Source of the DNA: JADKCZ01 sp963786945 | GTDB lineage: Bacteria; Myxococcota; Myxococcia; Myxococcales; Anaeromyxobacteraceae | Direction: 5' to 3' | Length of the DNA: 64,000 nt | NCBI GenBank assembly: GCA_963786945.1 | Contig: CAWBAO010000003.1 | Coordinates: 372,001-436,000 of the forward strand | Part shown: positions 41,160 through 50,388 of the stretch, one piece after another | Position numbering within the stretch: the first letter of the stretch is position 1 | How the letters are laid out: each line of letters opens with the position of its first letter | Position numbers and translations under genes: made by a program | Notes under the pieces: model-generated | The model's input: only the letters and a program-made list of their open reading frames with translations | Databases searched by the model: none | What the model was told of the DNA's origin: nothing

Positions 41160-42329
41160 GTGCTCGATCGCATGATCCAGGGGGAGGTGCCCCCCAAGCA
41201 CCACGTGGCGCTGCGCGGTCCCGGCGGCGTGCTCCGGCACGAGCAGGCCTTCACCCGGGCCGGCTTCGACGGCGCCTACACCCTGAGCTACCACCTGCAC
41301 CGGCCCCATGCCACGCACTCGGCCGAGGCGCGACACGGCTGGCCCGCGCCGGTGGCGGCGGGACCTCGGCGGCTGGCGCGGCGGCTCTACCGGACGCCGG
41401 CGGTGCGGGCGCCGAGCGGGCCGGCGGTGGACGCGCGGGTCCCGCTGCTGTGGAACGACGACCTCTCGGTCGGGCTGGTCACGCCGACCGGGGCCGATCC
41501 CGTCTACTTCCAGAACGGCGACGCGGACGAGCTGTACTTCGTGGTGGAGGGGGGCGGCACGCTGCGGACGGCGCTCGGAGACCTGCGCTTCGGCGTCGAC
41601 GACTACCTCCTGCTGCCGCGAGGCCTGCTGCACCGCTTCCTCCCCGACGCCGGGCCGCAGCGCTGGCTCTGGCTCGAGGTGCAGCACCTTCACCTCCCGT
41701 CACAGTGGCGAAACGAGGCCGGGCAGCTGCGGATGGACGCGCCCTTCTCGCACCGCGACTTCCGGCGGGTCGAGTGGCAGCCGCCGCGGGACGAGGGGCT
41801 GCGGGAGATCGTGGTGAAGCGGGGCGGAGGCTTCCACGGCCTGCGGATCGATCACTCGCCGCTCGACGTGGTGGGGTGGGACGGCGCCGTCTACCCGGTG
41901 GTGTTCCCCATCCTGGCGTTCCAGCCGCGGGCCGGGCTGGTCCACCTCCCGCCCAGCTGGCATGGCACCTTCGCGGCCCGCGGCGCGCTCATCTGCTCGT
42001 TCGTCCCCCGGGTCGTCGACTTCCACCCGGACGCCATCCCCTGTCCCTACCCCCACGCCTCGGTCGACGTCGACGAGCTGCTCTTCTACGTCCGGGGGCA
42101 GTTCACCAGCCGGAAGGGGGTGGGGCCGGGAGACATCTCGCACCATCCCTCCGGGGTGGTGCACGGCCCGCACCCCGGGGCCTACGAGGCCTCGCTGGGG
42201 ACGCGCCGCACCGACGAGGTGGCGGTGATGCTCGACTGCGAGAGGCCGCTGCTGGCCACCTCGGCGGCGGCGGCGGTCGAGGACCCCACCTACGACGACA
42301 GCTTCGTCGCCGATCCCGACCGAGAGTAG
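41160..42329 (+). CDS. hmgA: Homogentisate 1,2-dioxygenase
   Basis: A 389-residue cupin-fold dioxygenase that opens the ring of homogentisate to maleylacetoacetate. Family features are MIQGEVPPKHHVALRG at the N-terminus, FQNGDADELYFVVEGGGTLRT, YLLLPRGLLHRF and the metal region DISHHPSGVVHGPHPGAYEAS. It is shorter than the roughly 440-residue classical enzyme and belongs to the compact form. GTG start with GGGAGAGGG upstream. It is the last gene of the operon and together with fahA, maiA and hpd gives the full route from 4-hydroxyphenylpyruvate to fumarate and acetoacetate. Confidence 0.92.
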   Translation: MLDRMIQGEVPPKHHVALRGPGGVLRHEQAFTRAGFDGAYTLSYHLHRPHATHSAEARHGWPAPVAAGPRRLARRLYRTPAVRAPSGPAVDARVPLLWNDDLSVGLVTPTGADPVYFQNGDADELYFVVEGGGTLRTALGDLRFGVDDYLLLPRGLLHRFLPDAGPQRWLWLEVQHLHLPSQWRNEAGQLRMDAPFSHRDFRRVEWQPPRDEGLREIVVKRGGGFHGLRIDHSPLDVVGWDGAVYPVVFPILAFQPRAGLVHLPPSWHGTFAARGALICSFVPRVVDFHPDAIPCPYPHASVDVDELLFYVRGQFTSRKGVGPGDISHHPSGVVHGPHPGAYEASLGTRRTDEVAVMLDCERPLLATSAAAAVEDPTYDDSFVADPDRE

Positions 42330-42557
42330 TTTCGTCCTTCGCGTGGGCCTGGTCCGAGCGACGCCCCATCCACGGACATCCCGGTGCTGATCCGCGCCCT
42401 TGACGAGCAGGTTGCCAGGCTCCCGCCACCATCGCGTGTCGTCTGCGCACGCCCACCCGCTCACGCCGGTGCCCGCGGCCCAGAGGCGAGCGCGGCAGGC
42501 CGCCAGGCCCGGTGGTCCCCACGACTTCCTTCGTCCTTGGGACAGGACCTTCGCGGC

Positions 42558-43460
42558 TCAGCCAGGTCCCTTACAGGGGACACCGTGCAGGACCCTCATC
42601 AGGTAGGTCCCAGCCGGGAAGACCACGCTCGTGGAGCCCCTCCGCCACGCGTCGAAGGCGCGGCGATAGTCTCTCAGAAACTCGACCAGCTGCCCAAGCG
42701 CCTGGATGCGCCGCCACGTGTCTCGGCTCGCGATGCGAGGCTTGATGCCGAGACGCGGCTCGACGCGCGTCGGCCTCCCGAACGGAGGCTGGCGTAGCGC
42801 GACCTTCGCGCCGAGGAACCCGCGTCCCCGTGCAGCCAAGTTGGCCGCCGCGGTCATCTCCTTGACCTCGAGTGCCGCACTGACCAGCTGCCGGAACTCC
42901 TCGGGCGAGACGAATCCGCGGGGCACGACCAGGTCGAGGCGGGCTCGCTCGGGAAGCGCCGTCGCCCCCTGCTTCCGGAAGAACCGCGGAGGTCGACTGA
43001 ACTCGAGCGGTTGAGCGCCCATCCGTTCCGGAGCGGACCAGGAGCCCGGCCACATCCGACCGCGGCGGACCAGTCCGGCCGCCACGGGATTCGCCAGGAC
43101 GTAGGCGATCTTGTCGACGACATCGGACTGACTCTGGAGCGCCACGGCGCTGTAGCTCGACGGGCCCCAGAAGTGCTCCCAGCGGGCCAGCAAGGCGTTC
43201 ATGGCGCGGGCCACGAGTGAGTCGAGGAACTGGCTGAAGGCGGGGAGCCTTCCTTCGGGGTCCGTGACGACGAGGTGAACGTGGTTGGACATCACGCAGA
43301 AGGCGTGGACCTCGACGCGGAACCGGGCAGAGGCGACGGCGAGCAGGTAGCCGAAGGTCTGGTTGGTGAGCTTCGAGGGACGCAGCAGGAACTGGCGCTG
43401 TGAGCAGCGGCGGGTGACGAGGTAGGTGGTGCCAGGAAGGACCTGGCGAGGTGCGGTCAT
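42558..43460 (-). mobile_element. REP-associated tyrosine transposase (Y1_Tnp, RAYT type)
   Basis: A 300-residue IS200-like HUH transposase. The start is ATG at 43460 (MTAPRQVLPGTTYLVTRRC), as in RAYTs; an upstream in-frame start lacks support. The HUH metal motif is His60-Val-His62 in MSNHVHLVV, and the nucleophile is probably Tyr120 in IAYVLANPVAAGLVRR. The C-terminal 130 residues are specific to this RAYT subgroup. RAYTs are usually single-copy domesticated genes that act on REP palindromes rather than mobile IS elements. Palindromes lie just upstream (43543-43569) and a shorter repeat lies near the 3' end. It sits between hmgA and an unrelated gene. I did not find target duplications. Confidence 0.88.
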
Positions 43461-43542
43461 GGCGCCGTACCCGTCGCACCTCGCGTGCCAGCGCCAGCCT
43501 CGTGCGAGTTTGCGGACTTGCCCCACGTCCAGCTGCGCCAGG

Positions 43543-43569
43543 CGGTCCGTCCCGCGGACCGTGGTCCGC
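43543..43569. repeat. REP-like palindromes upstream of the RAYT gene
   Basis: GCGGACC-GT-GGTCCGC (43554-43569) is a perfect inverted repeat. A second pairing, CGGTCCG (43543-43549) with CGGACCG (43555-43561), overlaps it and gives an alternative hairpin. Such mutually exclusive stems resemble REP elements handled by RAYT transposases. Further copies elsewhere in the genome cannot be checked here. Confidence 0.4.
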
Positions 43570-43607
43570 ACAACTACTCTGGGACGGGGTGTGGTGTGGA
43601 GACGGGG

Positions 43608-44138
43608 TCAGGCCCCGCCGGCGATGTCCGTCTGCCTCGCCGCCGAGAACGGCAGGTGCAGGTTCTGCCCGCGCTTGTCGAGGAAGAGCCGCAGGCCATC
43701 CTCGTAGTGACGGCGGATCGAGGCCACCATCAGCTCGTACACCGGCTCCAGGGTCAGCGCGTTCGGCTCGGTGATCTCGAAGTCCTCGTGCCCGAACAGG
43801 TTGATGACGAAGCGCCGCTCGATCTTCTTGAACCGGACCTGCAGGCGGACCACGTCGGTGGTCTTCTCGCCGGCCACCCGGATCAGCATCCCGAAGTGCC
43901 AGTAGGTGTCCTCGTCGAGGTGCATCGCCTCCTGGACGTCGACCGGGCCGTCGCCCTCGCGGACCCCGCGCAGCGACTCGTAGGCGATGGTGTCGCGCGC
44001 GCCGCCGAGGTAGTCGGCGAACCCGCGGGAGAAGGTTCCCGCGAAGAGCGCGCACTCGGAGCGGTAGGCCGCGTAGTTCTCGCGGGAGACCGCGTAGGAC
44101 CTGCAGATCAGCTGGTACGGGGTGGTGTTGGGGCTCAC
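43608..44138 (-). CDS. Conserved-looking protein of unknown function
   Basis: A 176-residue soluble protein, not recognised. GTG at 44138 is the start, with GGAGG seven bases upstream; the in-frame ATG at 44171 has no ribosome site. The sequence is regular and aromatic-rich: YQLICRSYAVSRENYAAYRS, GFADYLGGARDTIAYESLRG, EDTYWHFGMLIRVAGEKTTD, then VRLQVRFKKIERRFVINLFG, a beta-hairpin pattern. No signal or membrane segment. It is divergent from alr with only 60 bp between. The stop codon lies in the loop of a small hairpin (CGGGG at 43603, CCCCG at 43613). Confidence 0.75.
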   Translation of the reverse strand: MSPNTTPYQLICRSYAVSRENYAAYRSECALFAGTFSRGFADYLGGARDTIAYESLRGVREGDGPVDVQEAMHLDEDTYWHFGMLIRVAGEKTTDVVRLQVRFKKIERRFVINLFGHEDFEITEPNALTLEPVYELMVASIRRHYEDGLRLFLDKRGQNLHLPFSAARQTDIAGGA

Positions 44139-44187
44139 GTTCTTCCTCCGGGGGTCGCCGTGGCTGCCCATCGGCGCCGAGACGCCG

Positions 44188-44193
44188 TATCAT
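44188..44193 (+). promoter_or_regulatory. Candidate -10 for a leaderless alr transcript
   Basis: TATCAT ends five bases before the alr ATG at 44199; 17 bp upstream TGCCCA is a weak -35. No Shine-Dalgarno precedes the ATG. Confidence 0.35.
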
Positions 44194-44198
44194 GGGTC

Positions 44199-45377
44199 AT
44201 GCCTTACTTCCCAGCGGCTTTTGGCGGCCGCCCGTGCTGGGCGGAGATCGACCTCGACGCCCTGGCCTCCAACGTCCGGCTCATGGCCGCCCGCGCCGCG
44301 CCCGCCCGCCTCTACGCGGTGGTCAAGGCCAACGCCTACGGCCACGGCGCCGTCGCCTGCGGCCGGGCCGCCCTCGAGGCCGGCGCCCACGGCCTGGCGG
44401 TGGTCTGCGTCGACGAGGGCGAGGAGCTGCGCCGGGCCGGCCTCACCGCCCCCGTCCTCGTCGTCGGGGCCACCCCGGCGACCGACGCCGAGCGGGTGGT
44501 CTCGCTCGGCCTCATGCCCACCGTGGGTGACGGCGAGCTGGCCGAGGCCCTGGCCGCCGCCGCCGTGCGCCACGGCGTCACCGTCCCCATCCACCTCGAG
44601 GTCGAGACCGGCCTCAACCGCCATGGCCTCACGCCCCAGGCCTGCGTGGCCCTCGCCGAGCGGGCCCGGGCCACGCCCGGCCTCGAGGTCCGCGGCCTCT
44701 TCACCCACTTCGCCGCCGCCGAGGAGGGCGACCAGCGCTTCACGCGCGCCCAGTTCGAGCAGCTCAAGTCGGTCGCCGCCCGGCTCCCCTGGATCACGGA
44801 GCGCCACTGCGCCGCCTCGGCCAGCGTGCTGCTCGACCACGAGATGGCGCTCGACGCCGTCCGCGCCGGCCTCTCGCTCTACGGCTACCGCCCCGCCCCC
44901 TGGGTCGGCGGCGACGCCGAGCTCAAGCCGGTCCTGGCGCTGCGGGCGCGCATCGCCCGGCTCCTCGACGTGGATCGCGGGGCCACCGTCGGCTACGGCC
45001 GGACCTGGGCGGCCAACAAGCCGGCCCGCATCGCCCTGGTGATGTGCGGCTACGCCGACGGCTACCGGCGCGCCCTGGGGAACCGGGCCCCGGTGGCGGT
45101 GCGCGGCCGCCTGGCGCCGGTGGTGGGCCGCGTCGCCATGGACATGGCCATGGTCGACGTCACCGCCATCCCCGCCGCCACGGCGGGAGACGTGGTCACG
45201 CTGCTCGGCCGCGACGGCGACGCCGAGGTGACCGCCGACGAGCTGGCGGACCTCGCCGACACCATCTCCTGGGAGATCCTGGCCGGGATCTCGGCGCGGG
45301 TGCCGCGCCTCTACCTGCGCGGCGGGCTGGTGACCGCGGTCACCACGCTCAACGAGCGCCTCCCGGTCCCGGTGTAG
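44199..45377 (+). CDS. alr: Alanine racemase
   Basis: A 392-residue PLP enzyme making D-alanine for peptidoglycan. The PLP lysine is Lys43 in VVKANAYGHG, and the second catalytic base is Tyr266 in VGYGRTW. RCAxxS-like and GRVAMDMAMVDVTAIP segments, DEGEELRRAGL and VRAGLSLYGYRP are all typical. The N-terminal barrel and C-terminal beta domain are complete. The start MPYFPAAFGGRPCWAEIDLDAL has an eight- to ten-residue extension before the usual WAEIDL. The gene lies upstream of purL (73 bp gap) with a separate promoter visible for purL. Confidence 0.96.
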   Translation: MPYFPAAFGGRPCWAEIDLDALASNVRLMAARAAPARLYAVVKANAYGHGAVACGRAALEAGAHGLAVVCVDEGEELRRAGLTAPVLVVGATPATDAERVVSLGLMPTVGDGELAEALAAAAVRHGVTVPIHLEVETGLNRHGLTPQACVALAERARATPGLEVRGLFTHFAAAEEGDQRFTRAQFEQLKSVAARLPWITERHCAASASVLLDHEMALDAVRAGLSLYGYRPAPWVGGDAELKPVLALRARIARLLDVDRGATVGYGRTWAANKPARIALVMCGYADGYRRALGNRAPVAVRGRLAPVVGRVAMDMAMVDVTAIPAATAGDVVTLLGRDGDAEVTADELADLADTISWEILAGISARVPRLYLRGGLVTAVTTLNERLPVPV

Positions 45378-45392
45378 GGCCGCCACGACGCC

Positions 45393-45421
45393 TTCGCCGC
45401 ACCCGCCGGATCCGGTATAAG
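45393..45421 (+). promoter_or_regulatory. Promoter of purL-purQ
   Basis: TTCGCC (45393-45398), 17 bp, TATAAG (45416-45421). The predicted leader is about 22 nt and carries GGAGGT (45435-45440) before the GTG at 45451. Confidence 0.45.
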
Positions 45422-45450
45422 GTCGCCTCTTTCCGGAGGTTCCCCTGCCC

Positions 45451-48400
45451 GTGGCCGACGTCACCCGCATCGAGATCGCCACCCGCCCCGGCTTCGCCGA
45501 CAGCCGCGGCCTCTCCGTGGCCGGGGCCATCCGCGCCCACCTGGGGATCTCGGTCGGCGCGGTCCGCACCCGCGACGTCTTCCACGTCGAGCCGGCCCTC
45601 TCCTCCGCCGACGCCGCCCGGGTGGCCGCCGAGTTCGCCGGCCCCATCGTCCGCCAGGGGGCGGTCGGCCGGGTCGAGGACGGTCCCTTCGACGTCGCCG
45701 TCTCGGTCGGCTTCAAGCCGGGCGTGACCGACCCGGTCGGCAAGTCGGCCCGCGTGGCCATCGAGGACCTGCTCGGCCGCGCGCTGGGGAGCCACGGCGC
45801 GGTCTACGCCTCGCGCGTCTACCTGCTCTCCGGCGTCGACCGGGCGCAGGCCGCCCGCATCGCCACGCAGCTGCTGGCCAACGAGGTGATCGAGCGGGTC
45901 ACGGTCCAGTCCTTCGCCGAGTGGCAGGCCTCCCGGCCCGACCTCTCCGTCCCGCGGGTGGTCGAGCATCCGCCGCGCCCGGTGGAGACGGTCCGGCTGC
46001 GCGGGCTCGACGACGCGGCGCTGGCCACGCTCTCTCGCCAGCGGCTGCTGGCCCTCTCGGTGGAGGAGCTGCACGTCCTGCGCGACTTCTTCGAGCAGGC
46101 CGCCTCCGACCCGGCCCGCGCCGGGGCCGGGCTGGGCGCCGACCCGACCGACGTCGAGCTCGAGTGCCTCGCCCAGACCTGGTCGGAGCACTGCAAGCAC
46201 AAGATCTTCAACGCCACCATCACCTACCGTGAACAAGGGAGGCCGCCGGAGGAGATCCGCTCCCTCTTCAGGCAGTACATCCGCGGCACCACGGCCACCG
46301 TCGACGCCGCCATCCGGGCCCGGGAGGGGAAGAGCTGGCTGGTCTCGGTCTTCCACGACAACGCCGGCGTCATCGCCGCCACCGCCCGCTACCACCTGGT
46401 CTACAAGGTGGAGACCCACAACAGCCCGTCGGCGCTCGACCCCTACGGCGGCGCCATCACCGGCATCGTCGGCGTCAACCGCGATCCCTTCGGCACCGGC
46501 CTGGGGGCCGACCTGCTCTCCAACGTCTGGGGGTACTGCTTCGGCCCGCCGGAGTGGCCGGGCCAGCTCCCGCCCGGCCTGCTCCACCCGCGCCGCATCC
46601 GCGACGGGGTGCACCACGGCGTCATCGACGGCGGCAACCAGTCGGGCATCCCCTACGGCCGCGGCTGGGAGTTCTTCGACGAGCGCTTCCTCGGGAAGCC
46701 GCTGGTCTACTGCGGCACCGTCGGGCGCATGCCGGTGTCGAGCGCCGGCCGCCCCACCGAGGTCAAGGCCGCCCGGCCGGGCGACCGGGTGGTCATGGTC
46801 GGCGGCCGCATCGGCAAGGACGGCATCCACGGCGCCACCTTCTCCTCGGCCGAGCTGACCGAGGAGAGCCCGGTGCAGGCGGTCCAGATCGGCGACCCCA
46901 TCACCCAGAAGATGATGTTCGACTTCCTGCTCGAGGCCCGCGAGGCCGGGCTCTACTCCTCGATCACCGACAACGGCGCCGGCGGCCTCTCCTCCTCGGT
47001 GGGCGAGATGGCCCGGCAGCCGGGCGGCGCCTGGCTCGACCTGGCCCGCGCGCCGCTCAAGTACCAGGGGCTGGCGCCGTGGGAGGTGCTGGTCTCCGAG
47101 GCGCAGGAGCGGATGACGCTGGCGGTCCCGCCGGCGCACCTCGAGGCCTTCCTCGCGCTGGCCCGGCTGCGCGAGGTGGAGGCCACCGACCTCGGCGAGT
47201 TCACCGACAGCGGCCGGCTGGAGGTGCGCTGGGGCCGGCAGGTGGTGGGGCTGCTGCCCCTCGACTTCCTGCACGACGGCGATCCCGAGATGCGCATCGA
47301 GGCCGAGTGGAAGGTCCCGGCCACGGTCCCGGCGCCGCGGCGGCCGCCTCCCGCCTCGGCGGCGGAGGGCCAGGCCCTGGCCGCCAGCTTCCTGGCCCGC
47401 GACAACCTCCGCTCCTCGGAGCTGCTCTCCCGCACCTACGACCACGAGGTGAAGGGGCTCACCGTGGTCAAGCCGTGGGTCGGCGCCCACCGCGACGTGC
47501 CGTCCGACGCCACGGTCTTCATGATCGCCCACGACGGCGACCACACCGGGTACGCGCTGGCCGAGGGCGTCTTCCCCACCTACTCCGACCACGACGCCTG
47601 GGCCATGGCCCAGGCCGGCGTGGACCTGGCGGTGCGGCGGGTGATCGCCGCCGGGGCCCGCGCCGACCGGATCGCCGCGCTCGACAACTACTGCTGGCCG
47701 GACCCGCTCCCCGGAGACCGCAACCCCGACGCGCTGCAGAAGGCGGCGGCGCTGGTCCGCGCCTCCAAGGGCCTGGCCGAGATCTGCGTCGCCTACGGCG
47801 TGCCGCTGGTCAGCGGCAAGGACTCGATGAAGAACGACGCCGTGGTCGGCGGCCAGCGGATCTCGATCCCGCCCACGCTGCTGGCCTCGGTCATCGCCGT
47901 GGTCGACGACGTGCGCCGCGCCCTGACGCTGGAGGCGGCCCGGGCCGGCCAGCTGCTGGTGCTGGTCGGCGAGACGCGCCAGGAGCTGGGCGGCACCGAG
48001 TGGGCCGCCGCCCGCGGCCTGGCGGGCGGGGAGGTGCCTCGCACCTCCCCGGCGGCCCTCTGGCCCGCCTACCAGGCCGTGGCCCGCGCCATCGGGGACC
48101 GCCTCGTCCAGTCCGCCCACGCCGTCGGCCGCGGCGGCCTGCTCCACTCGCTGTTCCTGGTGGCCCGCGCCAGCGGGCTCGGGCTCTCGGTCGACCTGGC
48201 CGGGGCTCCCGTCGCCGGGACCGTCGACTGGGAGGGGCGGCTGCTCGGCGAGACCACCGGCCGCTTCCTGCTCGCCGTCGAGCCGTCCCGGCTCGACGCC
48301 CTGCGCGCCGTGCTCGCCGCCGCGCCCCACGCGGTGGTCGGCGCCTTCGACGCCGGCGGGAGGCTGCGCATCGACCTCGGGACCACGCCGCTGCTCGACG

Positions 48401-48453
48401 CCCCGGTGGACGAGCTGGCACGCGCCTGGAAGCGCGAGGGGAGGGCGTCATGA
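45451..48453 (+). CDS. purL: Phosphoribosylformylglycinamidine synthase, PurS-PurL fusion
   Basis: A 1000-residue FGAM synthase subunit for the fourth step of purine synthesis. Residues 1-170 hold two PurS-like beta-alpha-beta segments (TRIEIATRPGFADSRG and a second containing YLLSGVDRAQAARIATQLLANEVIERV). The PurL part begins near 200 with the catalytic TWSEHCKHK (His247). KVETHNSPSALDPYGGA, NQSGIPYGRG, DNGAGGLSSSVGEMA and the second half GKDSMKNDAV follow. The class-I amidotransferase domain found in the proteobacterial 1300-residue form is absent and supplied by the next gene. GTG start; the stop overlaps purQ (ATGA). Confidence 0.95.
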   Translation: MADVTRIEIATRPGFADSRGLSVAGAIRAHLGISVGAVRTRDVFHVEPALSSADAARVAAEFAGPIVRQGAVGRVEDGPFDVAVSVGFKPGVTDPVGKSARVAIEDLLGRALGSHGAVYASRVYLLSGVDRAQAARIATQLLANEVIERVTVQSFAEWQASRPDLSVPRVVEHPPRPVETVRLRGLDDAALATLSRQRLLALSVEELHVLRDFFEQAASDPARAGAGLGADPTDVELECLAQTWSEHCKHKIFNATITYREQGRPPEEIRSLFRQYIRGTTATVDAAIRAREGKSWLVSVFHDNAGVIAATARYHLVYKVETHNSPSALDPYGGAITGIVGVNRDPFGTGLGADLLSNVWGYCFGPPEWPGQLPPGLLHPRRIRDGVHHGVIDGGNQSGIPYGRGWEFFDERFLGKPLVYCGTVGRMPVSSAGRPTEVKAARPGDRVVMVGGRIGKDGIHGATFSSAELTEESPVQAVQIGDPITQKMMFDFLLEAREAGLYSSITDNGAGGLSSSVGEMARQPGGAWLDLARAPLKYQGLAPWEVLVSEAQERMTLAVPPAHLEAFLALARLREVEATDLGEFTDSGRLEVRWGRQVVGLLPLDFLHDGDPEMRIEAEWKVPATVPAPRRPPPASAAEGQALAASFLARDNLRSSELLSRTYDHEVKGLTVVKPWVGAHRDVPSDATVFMIAHDGDHTGYALAEGVFPTYSDHDAWAMAQAGVDLAVRRVIAAGARADRIAALDNYCWPDPLPGDRNPDALQKAAALVRASKGLAEICVAYGVPLVSGKDSMKNDAVVGGQRISIPPTLLASVIAVVDDVRRALTLEAARAGQLLVLVGETRQELGGTEWAAARGLAGGEVPRTSPAALWPAYQAVARAIGDRLVQSAHAVGRGGLLHSLFLVARASGLGLSVDLAGAPVAGTVDWEGRLLGETTGRFLLAVEPSRLDALRAVLAAAPHAVVGAFDAGGRLRIDLGTTPLLDAPVDELARAWKREGRAS

Positions 48454-49254
48454 GCCGGCCGGTGCGGGTCCTCATCCCGGTCGGCTTCGGCCTCAACTGC
48501 GAGGAGGAGACCGCCGCCGCCTTCCGCATGGTGGGGGCCGAGGTGGAGCTGGTCCACCTGACCGACCTCTTCGCCCGCCGCGCCCCGCGCCGCATCGCCG
48601 ACTACCAGGTGCTGGCCATGGTGGGCGGCTTCTCCTACGGCGACCACGTGGCCGGGGGGCTGGTGCTGGCCACCCGCATCCGCGCCCACCTGCAGGCCGA
48701 CCTCTCGGCCTTCCTGGCCGGCGGCGGCCGGGTGCTGGGCATCTGCAACGGCTTCCAGACCCTGACGCGCCTCGGCCTGCTGCCCGGCCCGGAGGCCGGC
48801 CCGCCCGACTTCGTGCCGCGCGCCGCGCTCACCAACAACGACCGGCTCGGCTACCGCGACGCCTGGGTGCGGATCGGCGTCGATCCGAAGGCCAGCTCGC
48901 GTCTGGACCCGCGGCGTGACCGAGCTCGACGTCCCCACCCGGCACGGCGAGGGGAAGTTCGTGGTCGAGTCGTCCGCCGCGCTGGCGCGCCTCGACCAGC
49001 GCGGACGGCTGGCGTTCCGCTGGATCGACGCGTCGGGCCAGCCCACCGAGGCCTGGCCGGACAACCCGAACGGCTCGGCGCTGGGCGTGGCCGGCGTCAC
49101 CGACTCGACCGGGCGGATCCTCGGGCTGATGCCGCACCCCGACGCCTTCCTCTACCCGTGGCACCACCCCGACTTCGCCCGCCGCCGGGCCGAGCTCGAG
49201 TCGAGGGAGGCGGCCGGGCTGGCCATCTTCCGGGCCGGCGTCGAGGCGGCGTAG
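48450..49254 (+). CDS. purQ: FGAM synthase glutaminase subunit, one frameshift as sequenced
   Basis: A class-I glutamine amidotransferase of about 267 residues after correction, delivering ammonia to PurL. The nucleophile is in LGICNGFQTLTRLGLLPG (CNGFQ) and the catalytic His is in LGLMPHPDAFLYPW. MVGGFSYGDHVAGG and RGEG-like HGEGKFV are further PurQ marks. The frame breaks near 48898-48900; removing one base gives KASSVWTRGVTELDVP and a single frame to the stop at 49254. Both catalytic parts are intact, which favours sequencing error. ATG overlaps the purL stop. Confidence 0.92.
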
Positions 49255-49258
49255 GGCT

Positions 49259-49289
49259 GGGGCCGGCGAGCCACCGGAGCCGCGGCCCC
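49259..49289. terminator. Possible hairpin between purQ and ilvE
   Basis: GGGGCCG (49259-49265) pairs with CGGCCCC (49283-49289) across a 17-base loop in the convergent gap. No T-run. Confidence 0.35.
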
Positions 49290-49296
49290 GGCCCGC

Positions 49297-50388
49297 TCAG
49301 GCCAGGCGCGGCGCCTTGAACATCCAGCCTGCCGGCGCGGGCCGGGTGCCCCGCTGGATGCCGCTGACCACCTCGTAGACGCGCCGGGTGTGGGGGCCGA
49401 TCACGCCGCCGCCCACCTTCACCTCGGACCCATCCTCGAAGACGTAGGCGCCCACCGGCGAGACCACCGCGGCCGTGCCGAAGCCGCCGGCCTCGGTGAT
49501 GGCCCCGCTCCTCAGGCCGTCGAGGAAGGGCTCGAGGGGGATCCGGGCCTGCACCGTCTCCACGCCCAGGGCCGCCTTCCCCAGCGCCAGCACCGACTCG
49601 GAGGTGACCGAGCGCAGGATGGTGTCGGTGAAGGTCGGGATGACCAGGGCCCCGTCGCGGGTGACGTGGAAGTGGTTCATGGCGCCCGCCTCCTCGATGT
49701 ACGTGTCGGTGGTGTCGAGGAAGAGCACCTGCGACGCGCCCAGGGCGTGGGCCGCCTCGCCGGCCCGCAGCGAGGCCGCGTAGTTGCCCCCGGTCTTGAG
49801 CGCGCCGGTCCCGCCCGGCGCGGCGCGGTGGTAGCGCCTGGAGATGAGCAGCTTGATCGGCTCGGTGAAGCCCTTCGGGTAGTAGGGCCCGCTGGGCGAG
49901 AGGAAGACGCAGTAGAGGTAGCGGTTCGACGGCTTCACCCCCAGCGAGTCCTGGGTGCCGATCATGAACGGGCGGATGTAGAGCGAGGCGCCCTCCTGCT
50001 CCGGGAACCAGAGGCGCTCGACGTCGAGCAGCGCCAGGATGGCCTGCACCTGGTCCTCGGCCGCCAGCGTCGGCATGCAGACGCCGGGCGCCGAGCGGTT
50101 CATGCGCTCGGCGTTCTTGTCGATGCGGAAGGCGTAGATCTCCCCGTCCGCGTGCTTGAAGGCCTTGGCGCCCTCGAAGATCTCCTGGCTGTAGTGGAGC
50201 ACCACGGCGCCGGGGTCGAGCGAGAAGGGGCCGTAGGGGACGATGCGCGGGTCGCGCCAGCCCCCGTCCACGAAGTCCATGAGGAACATGTGGTCGGTGC
50301 GCAGCTGCCCGAAGGAGAGCGGCCCCTCGGGCTTGAAGGGGGTGGTGCGGCGCTGGGCGGCGGGCTTCAGGTCGTAGCGGATCTTCAT
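49297..50388 (-). CDS. ilvE: Branched-chain amino acid aminotransferase
   Basis: A 363-residue fold-type IV PLP transaminase acting on Leu, Ile and Val. The PLP lysine is in GALKTGGNYAASL; HYSQEIFEGAKAFK, RPFMIGTQDSLGVKPS and EEAGAMNHFHV are family-specific. Length about 360 places it with the longer IlvE/BCAT class shared with eukaryotes. The ATG overlaps the stop of the DUF4442 gene (ATGA), so it is the second gene of a two-gene operon. It is convergent with purQ. Confidence 0.96.
   Translation of the reverse strand: MKIRYDLKPAAQRRTTPFKPEGPLSFGQLRTDHMFLMDFVDGGWRDPRIVPYGPFSLDPGAVVLHYSQEIFEGAKAFKHADGEIYAFRIDKNAERMNRSAPGVCMPTLAAEDQVQAILALLDVERLWFPEQEGASLYIRPFMIGTQDSLGVKPSNRYLYCVFLSPSGPYYPKGFTEPIKLLISRRYHRAAPGGTGALKTGGNYAASLRAGEAAHALGASQVLFLDTTDTYIEEAGAMNHFHVTRDGALVIPTFTDTILRSVTSESVLALGKAALGVETVQARIPLEPFLDGLRSGAITEAGGFGTAAVVSPVGAYVFEDGSEVKVGGGVIGPHTRRVYEVVSGIQRGTRPAPAGWMFKAPRLA

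Noticed and set aside
42558..43460. Complete, recently moved insertion sequence
   Set aside because: RAYT-type transposases are usually stationary; I could not find target duplications or second copies within the window.
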